64,000 bases of DNA from Acidobacteriota bacterium (GCA_018268915.1 JAFDVQ010000015.1:1-64000), one strand, 5' to 3'; shown: positions 45,551 to 54,534, counted from the stretch's first letter. Notes: generated by a model not told the origin, from the letters alone. A program made the numbers and translations.

Positions 45551-46900
45551 ATGATTGATCCGCATAGCGTCTTTCTCCTCCTGAGTGCACTCGGCGCTGT
45601 CATCGGAATCATCCTGCTTGTCACCTGGCTCAAACTTAATCCGTTCCTGAGCCTCCTTCTCGCCTCGCTCGCCCTTGCAATCATCTCCGGAATGCCGATG
45701 GCGGATTCCGTTCACTCTTTCGAAGTCGGCGTCGGAAACGTGCTCGGTCATATCGCGGTGGTGGTAGCCCTTGGAACGATGCTCGGCAAAATGATGGCCG
45801 AGTCCGGAGGAGCCGACACCATTGCGCTCACGCTCATCCGCGTCTTCGGCGAGAAGCGCCTTCCCTGGGCCATGATGTGCATCGGCCTCATCGTCGGCCT
45901 TCCTGCGTTCTTTGAAGTCGGCTTCGTCCTGCTCATTCCCATTGCGTTCACGGTCGCGCGCCGGACTGGGGCTTCTCTCATCAGTGTTGCTCTCCCACTC
46001 GTCGCTGCTCTCTCTGTCGATCACGGGCTCGTCCCGCCTCATCCTGCTGCGCTTCTCGCGGTGAACACCTACCACGCCGATGTGGGTCGGACGATCTTCT
46101 ACGCTCTGCTCATCGGTATCCCTACTGCAACTCTTTCTGGGCCACTCTTCGCGAAGGTCATTACACCGTGGATCAAAGTTCCCGCCGAGAATCCCATGGC
46201 CGACGACTTCGAGGATCACAACCCGGAGCGCACTCTTCCCGGCTTTTGGTTAACCATAGGCAGCATCCTGCTCCCCGTTGTGCTGATGCTGGTCGGCAGC
46301 TGGGCAGATACCTTTGCGCCGCGCGGAACCTTGGCCAATGAATCCATCCGTTTCCTCGGCAATGACGACATTGCATTGCTGATCGGAGTGCTGATCAGCT
46401 TCGTCACACTCGGCACCATGCGCGGAGTCTCCCGCGACACCATCCTCCGCTTCACGAACGAGTGCCTCGCACCCACCGCCACCATCACCCTCCTCGTCGG
46501 CGCAGGCGGGGGCTTCGGCCGCGTCCTGATGGACAGTGGCGTGTCGAACGCCATGATCAAGATCGCCATGCAGCACCATCTACCGCTGCTGGTTCTTGCC
46601 TGGCTTCTCGCTGCCCTGATGCGGCTGGCAACCGGCTCTGCTACGGTCGCCATGACCACCGCAGCCGGCATCGTCGCGCCTATCGCACTGCAGTCACCCG
46701 GCACCTCTCCTGAACTCCTCGCCATCGCGACCGGTTCAGGCTCACTGATCTTTTCTCACGTGAACGATGGTGGCTTCTGGCTCGTAAAGGAGTACCTGAA
46801 CCTCAGCGTCACCGAGACCATGAAATCCTGGTCCATCTGCGAGACCATCATCTCGTTTGCGGGCTTAGGGTTTGCGCTACTGGCGTCTCTGGCCATCTGA
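45551..46900 (+). CDS. GntP-family permease
   Basis: The 449-residue protein has about 12-14 hydrophobic segments and the GntP-family traits, such as GTMLGKMMAESGGADTIALTL and VVGLPAFFEVGFVLLIPI-like segments. PHPAALL, SGSLIFSHVNDGGFWLVKEY near the C terminus completes the match. GntP permeases carry gluconate-like acids, and a subgroup (DsdX) carries D-serine. Next to a D-aminoacylase and a DSD-type enzyme, import of an N-acyl-D- or D-amino acid is more likely than gluconate. The ATG at 45551 opens the first helix. Confidence 0.9.
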   Translation: MIDPHSVFLLLSALGAVIGIILLVTWLKLNPFLSLLLASLALAIISGMPMADSVHSFEVGVGNVLGHIAVVVALGTMLGKMMAESGGADTIALTLIRVFGEKRLPWAMMCIGLIVGLPAFFEVGFVLLIPIAFTVARRTGASLISVALPLVAALSVDHGLVPPHPAALLAVNTYHADVGRTIFYALLIGIPTATLSGPLFAKVITPWIKVPAENPMADDFEDHNPERTLPGFWLTIGSILLPVVLMLVGSWADTFAPRGTLANESIRFLGNDDIALLIGVLISFVTLGTMRGVSRDTILRFTNECLAPTATITLLVGAGGGFGRVLMDSGVSNAMIKIAMQHHLPLLVLAWLLAALMRLATGSATVAMTTAAGIVAPIALQSPGTSPELLAIATGSGSLIFSHVNDGGFWLVKEYLNLSVTETMKSWSICETIISFAGLGFALLASLAI

Positions 46901-47235
46901 GCATTCGACTCAACCTATTGCTCTGCAATTCGCCAGGAACACAGCTGGTTCAGCGTACTGCTTGATCTCTATACTGCAGGTGAAATCAGGCTCTGTTAGT
47001 CCCCAACAGCGAGGCTCTGATTCACCTGCTGTTGGCTTCTCTTGTTCGCCAAATCTCCGATGCGAGGACTCTTTTTAGTGCGATTCACCCTTCGGAGCTC
47101 GGACGTAGGCCCGTGAGCCGCAAAAGTCAGGCAAAATCGTAATAAACGGCTGGCGTGTAAACATCAGGGCCGCGCTTGAGGTGCTCTGCTTTTCATCAGG
47201 ACCCCAAGGGCCGCTAGTAAAACGAGGCAGAGCGA
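46901..47235. other. Intergenic stretch with a long hairpin
   Basis: CAGGTGAAATCAG (46977-46989) and CTGATTCACCTG (47017-47028) form an outer stem with one bulged A. CTGTT and AACAG form an inner stem. It may terminate the D-amino-acid operon. The last 200 bp hold no gene and no clear promoter. Confidence 0.55.
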
Positions 47236-49521
47236 TTGACGGAACAAATTGGCCATCCTGACCTCCAACTGGACGAGCCCGCACCTGCTCTCGACAGCCT
47301 CCTGTTCGCTGAACAGTTTCGCCTCACACGTGATGGCCTGGTGAACACGACGGCATACGTCATCTCCAGTATCGCCGGAATGGTCCTCATCCCGGTGCTC
47401 TTTTCCGGGCTCACACATGAGATCTACGGCATATGGATCGCTGCCCTCGCCGTTCAATATTCGTCAGCCTTTCTCAGCAGTGGCTTGGGCCGCGGCATCG
47501 CACGCGAAGTCGCGATGAATAGCGGACAATCAAGCCGCGATTTCGTCGTCCTCGCCAGTTTCGGGTATTTCTTTTGCGCCGTCCTCGGAGCAATAGTCAT
47601 CGCCTGCGTGGGTTTTCCGCTCTCCTCAGGACTGCACGTCTCTCCCAAGAACGCCTCCACGGCGCATACGATCTTTCTTTTCGTTGCAATCGGATTTGCC
47701 GGAGATCAATTCCAGTCCCTTGGCTTGGAGATCCTCACTGGGCTTCGCCGCTTCGTCACGATCAATGCAATTAACACGACGTTTGTCATCATTCGAACCT
47801 GTGCCATCGTTGCCGGGGTCAAGCTCGGTGGAAAGGTAGAGACAATCGCAGGCGTTCACGGGGGCCTTTGTGCTGTTTGTGGCGCGGTCTGCTATCTCAC
47901 ATCGATCCGCCTCTCCCCACGATATCGTCCTCGAGGAATACATTTCCGATGGAGCACGATGCGGGAGCAGTTCGGGTTCAGCTTTGCAAGCCAGTTAACC
48001 GCTGGAGCGACAAGCGTCCTCTGGCGATCCGCACCCTTTCTTCTCGGCTTCCTCAAAGGGCCAATTGCGATTGTTCCCTACGAACTTGGTGGCAAATTCC
48101 CCATGTCCGTCTCATCTATCTCCTGGCAGGCTGCTGACGTTCTCTTCCCAGCCGCAAGTGAATACCACGGCGACCACGATAAACAGAAGCTACAACAACT
48201 TCTTTGGGTCGGAACTCGAGGAGTTCTTGTCTTCGCCCTTCCCCTCTGTCTGGCGCTACTGGTATTGGCTCCGATAGTTCTTGCTGTCTGGATCCCTTCA
48301 GCAACATCAGAAGCGGCCTGGGTTCTCCGTCTGACAACGCTTGCAGTCCTTGTCGACAGCGCGGCAATCACGAGCATTCAAGCCGTCTGGGGCTGCGGTC
48401 GGGTACGAAGCGCATCCCGGATCACCTTGCTCTCCGCCCTAATCGGCGTGACAGCCGCTTTCGCACTGGTTCCGCTCTTTGGTGCTCCGGGTGCAGCGGG
48501 AGGGCTCGCGCTCGGCGTGGCCGTCTCATCCATTTTGTTCGTTGCCTCAGCGGCTCACGCAGCCCAAATCGCTTTCGGCCGAATACTCGCCCCCGCGGTC
48601 AGGGACCTCAGCATACCTGCCGTCCTCGAGGTCGGCTGCCTGCTTGTATGCGTTGCTTTGCACTTGGTCGCTAGTTTGTTGTCCCTTGTCATTGCCGTAT
48701 CGATCGGTTTAATCGTCTTCTCTGCATCCTTTTACGCTTGGAGTACAAGCCCCACAGAGAGGAAAATTGTAGCTGGAGTACTCGTGAGCCTTTCCAAAAC
48801 CCCCTATCGTCTTTATAAGAAAGCCCGTCGCATTCTCGAACGCATTCCCATTATCCGTACTGCGATCAACTATACCGTCGAAATCAAAAACACCCTTGTA
48901 GACAGCAGTGCTCGCGACCGAGCCGCGGTCGCGAAGCTCTATTCCGAACGTGACCCATTTGGTTTCGAACGCAATCTCGAACAGTTCCGATTCGAACGAG
49001 CCATCCACTATGTTCAGCTCGCAGCTCACGGAGGCCGCTTTTCTAAAGTGCTGGAAGTCGGATGCGCCGAGGGAATGTTCACACGCATGCTCGCTCCATA
49101 CTGTGAATCGTTGGACGCGGTTGATCTCTCGCCCATCGCGATCGACAGAGCCCGCCTGCTCTGCAAAGATTCAGACAAAGTGAACTTTCGCGAGTGGGAC
49201 GTGAGACGCGATCCCCTCGAGAGCACATACGACCTCATTGTTGCCACCGGAGTCCTTGAGTACATCCTTCGTCCATCAACTCTGCGTGACGCCAAAGAGC
49301 GCATCACCGCGGCACTGAAACCTGGAGCTTATCTGCTGCTCGGGAACACCGAAACAGGTCATCACATCGAGAAGACCTGGATAGGTCGCAAACTCATCCG
49401 TGGCACCATCGTCAACGACCTTTTTGCAAACGACCCTCGCTATGAGGTGATCGGTTCATCACTCGATCAATGCGTATGCCCCTTTGCTCATGTTCTGCTC
49501 AGAAGAACTAACGCCGCATGA
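47236..49521 (+). CDS. Flippase-methyltransferase fusion (Wzx-like + NodS-like)
   Basis: The 761-residue protein starts at TTG after GAGGCAGA. Residues about 30-510 are 12-14 hydrophobic segments of a MATE-like oligosaccharide flippase, with GLVNTTAYVISSIAGMVLIP, FLSSGLGRGIAREVA and GRVRSASRITLLSALIGV. Residues about 510-560 form a basic linker. Residues about 565-760 are a SAM methyltransferase with DPFGFERNLEQFRFERA, KVLEVGCAEGMFTRMLAPYC (motif I at about 603-620) and VDLSPIAIDRARLLC. The order DP(W/F)xFE then LEVGCAxGxFTxxLAP is like NodS, the Nod-factor N-methyltransferase. The next gene overlaps by 4 nt (ATGA). No other flippase-methyltransferase fusion is known to me. Confidence 0.85.
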   Translation: MTEQIGHPDLQLDEPAPALDSLLFAEQFRLTRDGLVNTTAYVISSIAGMVLIPVLFSGLTHEIYGIWIAALAVQYSSAFLSSGLGRGIAREVAMNSGQSSRDFVVLASFGYFFCAVLGAIVIACVGFPLSSGLHVSPKNASTAHTIFLFVAIGFAGDQFQSLGLEILTGLRRFVTINAINTTFVIIRTCAIVAGVKLGGKVETIAGVHGGLCAVCGAVCYLTSIRLSPRYRPRGIHFRWSTMREQFGFSFASQLTAGATSVLWRSAPFLLGFLKGPIAIVPYELGGKFPMSVSSISWQAADVLFPAASEYHGDHDKQKLQQLLWVGTRGVLVFALPLCLALLVLAPIVLAVWIPSATSEAAWVLRLTTLAVLVDSAAITSIQAVWGCGRVRSASRITLLSALIGVTAAFALVPLFGAPGAAGGLALGVAVSSILFVASAAHAAQIAFGRILAPAVRDLSIPAVLEVGCLLVCVALHLVASLLSLVIAVSIGLIVFSASFYAWSTSPTERKIVAGVLVSLSKTPYRLYKKARRILERIPIIRTAINYTVEIKNTLVDSSARDRAAVAKLYSERDPFGFERNLEQFRFERAIHYVQLAAHGGRFSKVLEVGCAEGMFTRMLAPYCESLDAVDLSPIAIDRARLLCKDSDKVNFREWDVRRDPLESTYDLIVATGVLEYILRPSTLRDAKERITAALKPGAYLLLGNTETGHHIEKTWIGRKLIRGTIVNDLFANDPRYEVIGSSLDQCVCPFAHVLLRRTNAA

Positions 49522-51275
49522 AGCTATCTGTCATCATCGCGACCTTTAACCGCCGCGATCTACTGGCACAGACTTTGCCGCGCCTGCTTAAGCAGAATTA
49601 TCCTTCTGACCAATACGAAATTCTGATGGTCGTCGATGGCTCAACTGACGGCTCCGCGCAATTTCTCAAATCTATAGCGCATCCCGGAAACCTCCGCGTT
49701 ATAGAGCAGCCAAATCGCGGCCAGGCGGCAGCCATAAATGAAGGTCTTCGGCAGAGCACTGGCGAAATAGTCCTTTTTCTCGATGACGACATCCTGTGCG
49801 AGCCAAATCTTGTGGCAGAACACGCAAATGCGGAGCGCACTGAACGCGCCTGTCTCGCTTTCGGGCCCGTGCTCGTGTCACCTGGAGGCCGCGACCTGCT
49901 AGCCACCCGTTGGGCGCAGACGTTCTGCGACGATTTCTTCGCCACCAAAGTCCACGAAGCTCCCGAAACTGGCTGGTATGGCTGCATGGCCTCCGCCAAT
50001 TCTTCTATGCCGCGCTGTGTCGCGCTCTCCATTGGCGGTCTCAACGATACCTTCACGCGCGGCAATGACGTTGAATTCGGGTTCCGCTTGCTCCGCGATG
50101 GCTACTCCTTCCACTATCTACCCAACGCTCTCACCCACCAGGTATTCACCAAGACTCGCACCGATATCATCGACGATGCAGAAGGTGAAGGGCGCGCGGA
50201 GATTCGACTGGGGCGCTTATTCCCTGCCCTCCGCTCCACTTCGCGTTTCGCCCTGCTCTCCGTCAAGCCATGGTGGAAGCGCCTGATCGCGCGCGCAATC
50301 GCCACCGCCCCTCTCTCTTTCCTCCCGCTGCTCTCGCTATTTACAGCGTTATTTCACACCATTGGCCTCGGCTCGCTTGCTCTCCGCCTTCTTCTCGTGC
50401 AGCAAAACATCGCTGCTTATCGCAGCGCGGTTCGTGAAGCAGGATCATGGAGCGCCCTCCAGCGCGAATACGGCGCTCGTCTTCCGATCCTCATGTATCA
50501 CAACATCGGTCCCTTGCGCGAAGGCTTCGACGAGTTCCTCAACATCCACACAGAGATGTTCGAGCAACATCTCCGCTGGCTGTCTCGCAATCACTACACC
50601 CCAATCCACCTTTCCGAGTGGATCGCATGGATGCGGGAAGGTACACCGCTTCCGCCGAAGCCAGTGCTTCTCACCTTTGATGACGCCTACCGTGACACCG
50701 CTAATTTCGGATTCCCGCTTCTGAAGAAGTTTGGATTCAAGGGCACTCTGTTTGTTGTTACAAACCACATCGGCGGCACAAACAAGTGGGATCTGCATCT
50801 CAATGTCTCGGAACAGCCCTTGATGTCAGCCGAGGAAATCCGCACCTGGTCTGTCCGCGGTATCGAAATTGGCTCGCACTCCCTCTCTCATCCCGACCTT
50901 CGCACATGTTCGGACGATGAAATTCAATTCGAGATGGATGAGAGCCGCCAGTCCCTTGAGAAGGTCGCATGCAAGCCAGTGCTCTGCTTTGCCTACCCCT
51001 ACGGCTACTTCGACCACCGCGCCCCCGCCATTGCCAGGTCGACCTACGATGCCGCCCTGACCTGCGACCTGGGAATAAACTGCCTGGCTACCGACCCCAT
51101 GCGCCTGAAGCGCATCATCGTTATTCCCCGCTATACCCTCGGACAAATGTTTTGGGCGACCAAGTACGGCTTCAATCCCTGGCTGACCTTGCGAATCCAA
51201 GCCGGGATTAGGCTCAAACCCCTGATTTTGCGAGTCTTTCCCTTTCTTAGGAGAAATAATACGACCCCACGCTGA
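49518..51275 (+). CDS. Glycosyltransferase 2-polysaccharide deacetylase fusion
   Basis: The 585-residue protein begins with a GT2 domain (about 1-240): VIIATFNRRDLLAQTLPRLL, MVVDGSTDGS, VLFLDDDILCEP with a DxD-type motif (about 86-92) and IGGLNDTFTRGNDVEFGFRLL. Two hydrophobic helices lie at about 265-300. A NodB-like deacetylase follows (about 320-580) with PILMYHNIG, LLTFDDAY (about 382-389, metal Asp), GSHSLSHPDL (about 452-461, metal His) and CFAYPYGYFD. All key residues are kept. The substrate is probably an N-acetylated amino-sugar glycan. It starts by ATGA overlap with the flippase-methyltransferase gene. Confidence 0.9.
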   Translation: MKLSVIIATFNRRDLLAQTLPRLLKQNYPSDQYEILMVVDGSTDGSAQFLKSIAHPGNLRVIEQPNRGQAAAINEGLRQSTGEIVLFLDDDILCEPNLVAEHANAERTERACLAFGPVLVSPGGRDLLATRWAQTFCDDFFATKVHEAPETGWYGCMASANSSMPRCVALSIGGLNDTFTRGNDVEFGFRLLRDGYSFHYLPNALTHQVFTKTRTDIIDDAEGEGRAEIRLGRLFPALRSTSRFALLSVKPWWKRLIARAIATAPLSFLPLLSLFTALFHTIGLGSLALRLLLVQQNIAAYRSAVREAGSWSALQREYGARLPILMYHNIGPLREGFDEFLNIHTEMFEQHLRWLSRNHYTPIHLSEWIAWMREGTPLPPKPVLLTFDDAYRDTANFGFPLLKKFGFKGTLFVVTNHIGGTNKWDLHLNVSEQPLMSAEEIRTWSVRGIEIGSHSLSHPDLRTCSDDEIQFEMDESRQSLEKVACKPVLCFAYPYGYFDHRAPAIARSTYDAALTCDLGINCLATDPMRLKRIIVIPRYTLGQMFWATKYGFNPWLTLRIQAGIRLKPLILRVFPFLRRNNTTPR

Positions 51276-51313
51276 GACTTGAGTCTTTTTCACTCACATT
51301 TAATTTCCACCCC

Positions 51314-51368
51314 TTGACAAGCCTGTCTATCCGACCTATCTTTAGCAATTGGAAGCGCCGAGTGCTAG
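51314..51368 (+). promoter_or_regulatory. groESL promoter and CIRCE operator
   Basis: TTGACA (51314-51319) and TATCTT (51337-51342) are separated by 17 bp. TTAGCAATT (51342-51350), nine bases and GAGTGCTAG (51360-51368) match CIRCE (TTAGCACTC-N9-GAGTGCTAA) at 15 of 18 positions. HrcA should bind here and repress the operon until heat shock. Confidence 0.9.
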
Positions 51369-51492
51369 CACCTGGGTATCTGGAGTGCTCACTGGCGGAT
51401 TTGGCTCTTGCAGGGCCTTACTCCGAAGTTCCTATTCAACTCAAACAGACTCGCGGCCGCAACCCGGCCGCGCGTGAAGGAGAAGCGAAGCA

Positions 51493-51804
51493 ATGGCAGC
51501 AACCTCTGTGACCACCACCTTCACGCCGCTCCACGATCGTATCCTCGTCCGTCGTCTGGAAGAGGGCGAAACGATCCGTGGCGGCATCATCATCCCCGAC
51601 AGCGCAAAAGAGAAGCCGCAGGAAGGCGAAGTCGTCTCCGTTGGCAAGGGCAAGTCGAACGACGAGGGCAAGGTGTTCCCTCTCGACGTGAAGGCTGGCG
51701 ACAAGATTCTCTTCGGCAAGTACTCCGGCACCGAAATCAAGATCGACGGTGAAGAGTTCCTGATCATGCGCGAGGAAGAAGTCCTCGGCATCATCAAGAA
51801 GTAG
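51493..51804 (+). CDS. groES: Co-chaperonin GroES
   Basis: The 103-residue protein has the GroES family pattern. FTPLHDRILVRRLEEGE comes first, then GGIIIPDSAKEKPQEGEVVSVGKGK (the mobile loop lies around these residues), then VKAGDKILFGKYSGTEIKIDGEEFLIMREEEVLGII. It caps GroEL for protein folding in the cytosol. The short N-terminal extension MAATSVTT is a few residues longer than usual. AAGGAGAAG lies before the ATG. Confidence 0.98.
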   Translation: MAATSVTTTFTPLHDRILVRRLEEGETIRGGIIIPDSAKEKPQEGEVVSVGKGKSNDEGKVFPLDVKAGDKILFGKYSGTEIKIDGEEFLIMREEEVLGIIKK

Positions 51805-51809
51805 CTTCG

Positions 51810-51942
51810 CCAGTGGTCAGTGATCAGGGGCCAGTGCTCAGCAGAGCTACGGGCCTAAATCTCTCGGCCATTCGGATCGACCAGGTTTTGCAAACGGAAA
51901 TCTCAAATTCTGATCACTGAACACTGTTCACTGATCACTGGA
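51810..51942 (+). repeat. Inverted CTGATCACTG repeats between groES and groEL
   Basis: CCAGTGGTCAGTGATCAGGG (51810-51829) pairs with CACTGTTCACTGATCACTGG (51922-51941) at 17 of 20 positions. The pair encloses about 90 nt that contain a second cluster. The right arm ends just before the GGAG of groEL. Confidence 0.65.
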
Positions 51943-51949
51943 GAAAAAA

Positions 51950-53620
51950 ATGGCAAAGCAGATTCTGCACGGTGAAGATTCCCGTCAGGCGGTACTGCGC
52001 GGCGTGAACGTGCTCGCAGACGCCGTGAAGGCGACGCTGGGTCCCAAGGGACGCAACGTTGTAATCGAGAAGAAGTTTGGCTCGCCCACCATCACCAAGG
52101 ACGGCGTGACCGTAGCCAAGGAAATCGAGCTCAAGGACGCGCTTGAGAACGTCGGCGCGCAGCTCGTCAAGGAAGTCGCCTCCAAGACCTCCGATGTTGC
52201 CGGCGACGGCACCACCACCGCAACCGTTCTGGCCCAGGCCATCTTCCGCGAAGGCGTGAAGACTGTAGCCGCCGGAGCCAACCCGACCGCTCTCAAGCGC
52301 GGTATCGACAAGGCTGTCACTGCCGTGATCGGCTCGCGCGACAAGGACGGCAAGTTCACTGAGACCGGTGCGCTTGGCAAGCTGTCGAAGCCGGTTGACG
52401 AGGGCTCTGTTGCCCAGGTCGGCACTATCTCCGCCAACGGCGACGCCGAGATCGGCGAGATTATCGCCCACGCGGTCAAGGTTGTCGGCAAGGACGGCGT
52501 CATCACCATCGAAGAGTCCAAGACTATGCACACTGGTCTCGAGACCGTCGACGGCATGCAGTTTGACCGCGGCTACCTCAGCCCCTACTTCGTCACCGAC
52601 GCCGAGCGCCTCGAGGCAGTCCTGGACGATCCGTACATCCTGATCTATGAGAAGAAGATCAGCGCGATGAAGGACCTCCTACCCTTGCTCGAGCAGGTCG
52701 CCCGTGGCGGCAAGCCACTCCTGATCATCGCGGAAGACGTCGAGGGCGAGGCTCTTGCCACCCTGGTCGTCAACAAGCTCCGTGGCACTCTCAATGTCGC
52801 TGCCGTCAAGGCTCCTGGCTTCGGCGATCGCCGCAAGGCCATCCTCGGCGACATCGCGATCCTCACCGGTGGCAAGGCCATCACTGAGGATCTCGGCATC
52901 AAGCTCGAGGGCGTCAAGCTCGAAGACCTCGGCCGTGCAAAGCGCATCACCATCGACAAGGACAACACCACCATCGTTGACGGTGCCGGCAAGTCCACCG
53001 ACATCGAAGGCCGCGTGAAGGAGATCCGTTCGCAGATCGAGAAGACCACCTCCGACTACGACAAGGAGAAACTCCAGGAGCGTCTCGCCAAGCTGGTTGG
53101 CGGCGTTGCCATCATCAAGGTTGGTGCAGCCACCGAGACCGAGCTCAAGGAGAAGAAGGCTCGCGTTGAGGATGCTCTCCACGCAACCCGCGCAGCAGTT
53201 GAGGAAGGCATCGTCCCAGGCGGCGGCGTCGCCCTCGTTCGTACCGCAGCGGCCGTAAAGGAGCTGATCGGCAACCTCCAGGGTGATGAGAAGATCGGCG
53301 CACAGATCGTGCTCCGCGCTCTTGAAGAGCCCCTTCGTCAGATCGTTGCCAACGCCGGCGAAGAGGGTGCGGTCGTCGTCGCCAAGGTGCTCGAGTCAAA
53401 GGATCAGCACTTTGGATACAACGCCGCCACTGGCGGTTTCGAGAACCTGGTCAAGGCTGGCGTCATCGACCCGACCAAGGTCACCCGCACCGCCCTGCAG
53501 AATGCGGCCTCGATCGCTGGTCTGCTTCTTACCACCGAAGCCCTCGTCGTCGAAATTCCGGAGCCCAAGGCGGCCCCGGCCGGCGGCGGCCACGGCGGCG
53601 GCATGGACGGCATGTACTAG
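51950..53620 (+). CDS. groEL: Chaperonin GroEL
   Basis: The 556-residue protein is a full-length Hsp60. It has the ATP-binding segment TLGPKGRNVVIEKKFG and DGTTTATVLAQAI, the apical domain near residues 190-375, and GGGVALVRTA with the later nucleotide contacts. The C terminus is the usual Gly/Met-rich tail (GGHGGGMDGMY), shorter than in E. coli. The ring of 14 subunits folds proteins with GroES. It is co-transcribed with groES behind a CIRCE operator. Confidence 0.98.
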   Translation: MAKQILHGEDSRQAVLRGVNVLADAVKATLGPKGRNVVIEKKFGSPTITKDGVTVAKEIELKDALENVGAQLVKEVASKTSDVAGDGTTTATVLAQAIFREGVKTVAAGANPTALKRGIDKAVTAVIGSRDKDGKFTETGALGKLSKPVDEGSVAQVGTISANGDAEIGEIIAHAVKVVGKDGVITIEESKTMHTGLETVDGMQFDRGYLSPYFVTDAERLEAVLDDPYILIYEKKISAMKDLLPLLEQVARGGKPLLIIAEDVEGEALATLVVNKLRGTLNVAAVKAPGFGDRRKAILGDIAILTGGKAITEDLGIKLEGVKLEDLGRAKRITIDKDNTTIVDGAGKSTDIEGRVKEIRSQIEKTTSDYDKEKLQERLAKLVGGVAIIKVGAATETELKEKKARVEDALHATRAAVEEGIVPGGGVALVRTAAAVKELIGNLQGDEKIGAQIVLRALEEPLRQIVANAGEEGAVVVAKVLESKDQHFGYNAATGGFENLVKAGVIDPTKVTRTALQNAASIAGLLLTTEALVVEIPEPKAAPAGGGHGGGMDGMY

Positions 53621-53628
53621 ACTCCGAC

Positions 53629-53667
53629 CGGGTGCCCCTGGTCCCTCGCATTTGGGGACCAGGGATT
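53629..53667. repeat. GGGTGCCCC palindrome, copy H
   Basis: CGGGTGCCCCTGGTCCC-TCGCATTT-GGGGACCAGGG lies 8 bp after the groEL stop. Its arms differ from copy G by compensating changes (CTGGT/ACCAG against CCGGT/ACCGG). Confidence 0.8.
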
Positions 53668-53703
53668 CTCGCTCATTAACTCACCAACATTTGTGAGCAG
53701 AAA

Positions 53704-53788
53704 CAAAGGCCTCCAGCTCTGGCTGGGGGCCTTTTCACATCCCTGAAAACCAGAAGGCCCCCAACTCTCGCTGAAGGCCTTCTGGTTC
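53704..53788 (+). terminator. Tandem terminators after groEL
   Basis: AAGGCCTCCAGC-TCT-GGCTGGGGGCCTTTT (53705-53737) is a Rho-independent terminator with one wobble pair. CCAGAAGGCC (53750-53759) and GGCCTTCTGG (53777-53786) form a second stem. Confidence 0.8.
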
Positions 53789-53843
53789 AACACTCTGCAC
53801 TGGCGGCTAGGTTTCAACAGCCGTCTTCAACCCGCTCTGGGAA

Positions 53844-54104
53844 CTAGGCGATGTGGCGCCGGACTTCAGTTATCAGCGTGGGCGCGCTCACCGAAACAGG
53901 AGCCTTTTTCTGCCCCTGCATCCAGCCGGCAGAGAGCCACTTCTCGGGAATCACAAACTCCGCGTTGCCGCAGTCGAGGCAAATCTGGACGTCAGGCTGA
54001 GGGGAAAAGGGCGGATGGCTCATCGTCCGGGTAGCATTGCGATAAAGCCGGATTTCGGCAGGGACCGTCGAGAGGGCTCCCGACTTGCACTTGGGGCAGA
54101 CCAT
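53844..54104 (-). CDS. Small zinc-ribbon protein
   Basis: The 86-residue protein has CPKCKSG at residues 3-9 and CLDCGNAEF at about 42-50, so it is likely one zinc-binding ribbon. The C-terminal third is hydrophilic. No DNA-binding or enzymatic motif is visible. It faces the groEL terminators. The function is unknown. Confidence 0.75.
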   Translation of the reverse strand: MVCPKCKSGALSTVPAEIRLYRNATRTMSHPPFSPQPDVQICLDCGNAEFVIPEKWLSAGWMQGQKKAPVSVSAPTLITEVRRHIA

Positions 54105-54534
54105 ATGACTCTCCAGAAACTATTTGCCTTGTGGAAAAGTCAACAATAATCCCGACCTCATTCCGACCGCAACAAAATTTGTGCACATACCCTTACTTTC
54201 GGACTGCACCATCCCCGACTTTCCGCGTGATGCAGCTGGCTGTACCCCATTCGTGGGACGCTTACCTGCCCCATCAATAAATGAGCCCGCCGAAATGGCG
54301 GGCCCATCAAGCCGGCTTGGCAAAGAACAACCGTTCTTGCAGACGGCTCCAAGCTTCGAAGCCGCTCAGGGTGGAACTACAACGTGCACTTGCTTGCCTG
54401 AAAGGTTAGTCTTTCGCCGAATAAACCCAATACATCCTTCGGCCATTCTCCGTGCACCCTTCGGGGAACCGCATGCTCCCAAAGTCACTCTTTTGAGTCT
54501 TAGTCACGGACACGCTGCCGCCACTGACAGGGAC
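54105..54534. other. Gene-free stretch with one hairpin
   Basis: In these 430 bp I see no gene of good coding character. A perfect hairpin GCCCGCC-GAAAT-GGCGGGC (54285-54303) is present and may end the malectin gene transcript arriving on the minus strand. A plus-strand open frame through it is antisense to the next gene. Confidence 0.5.
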
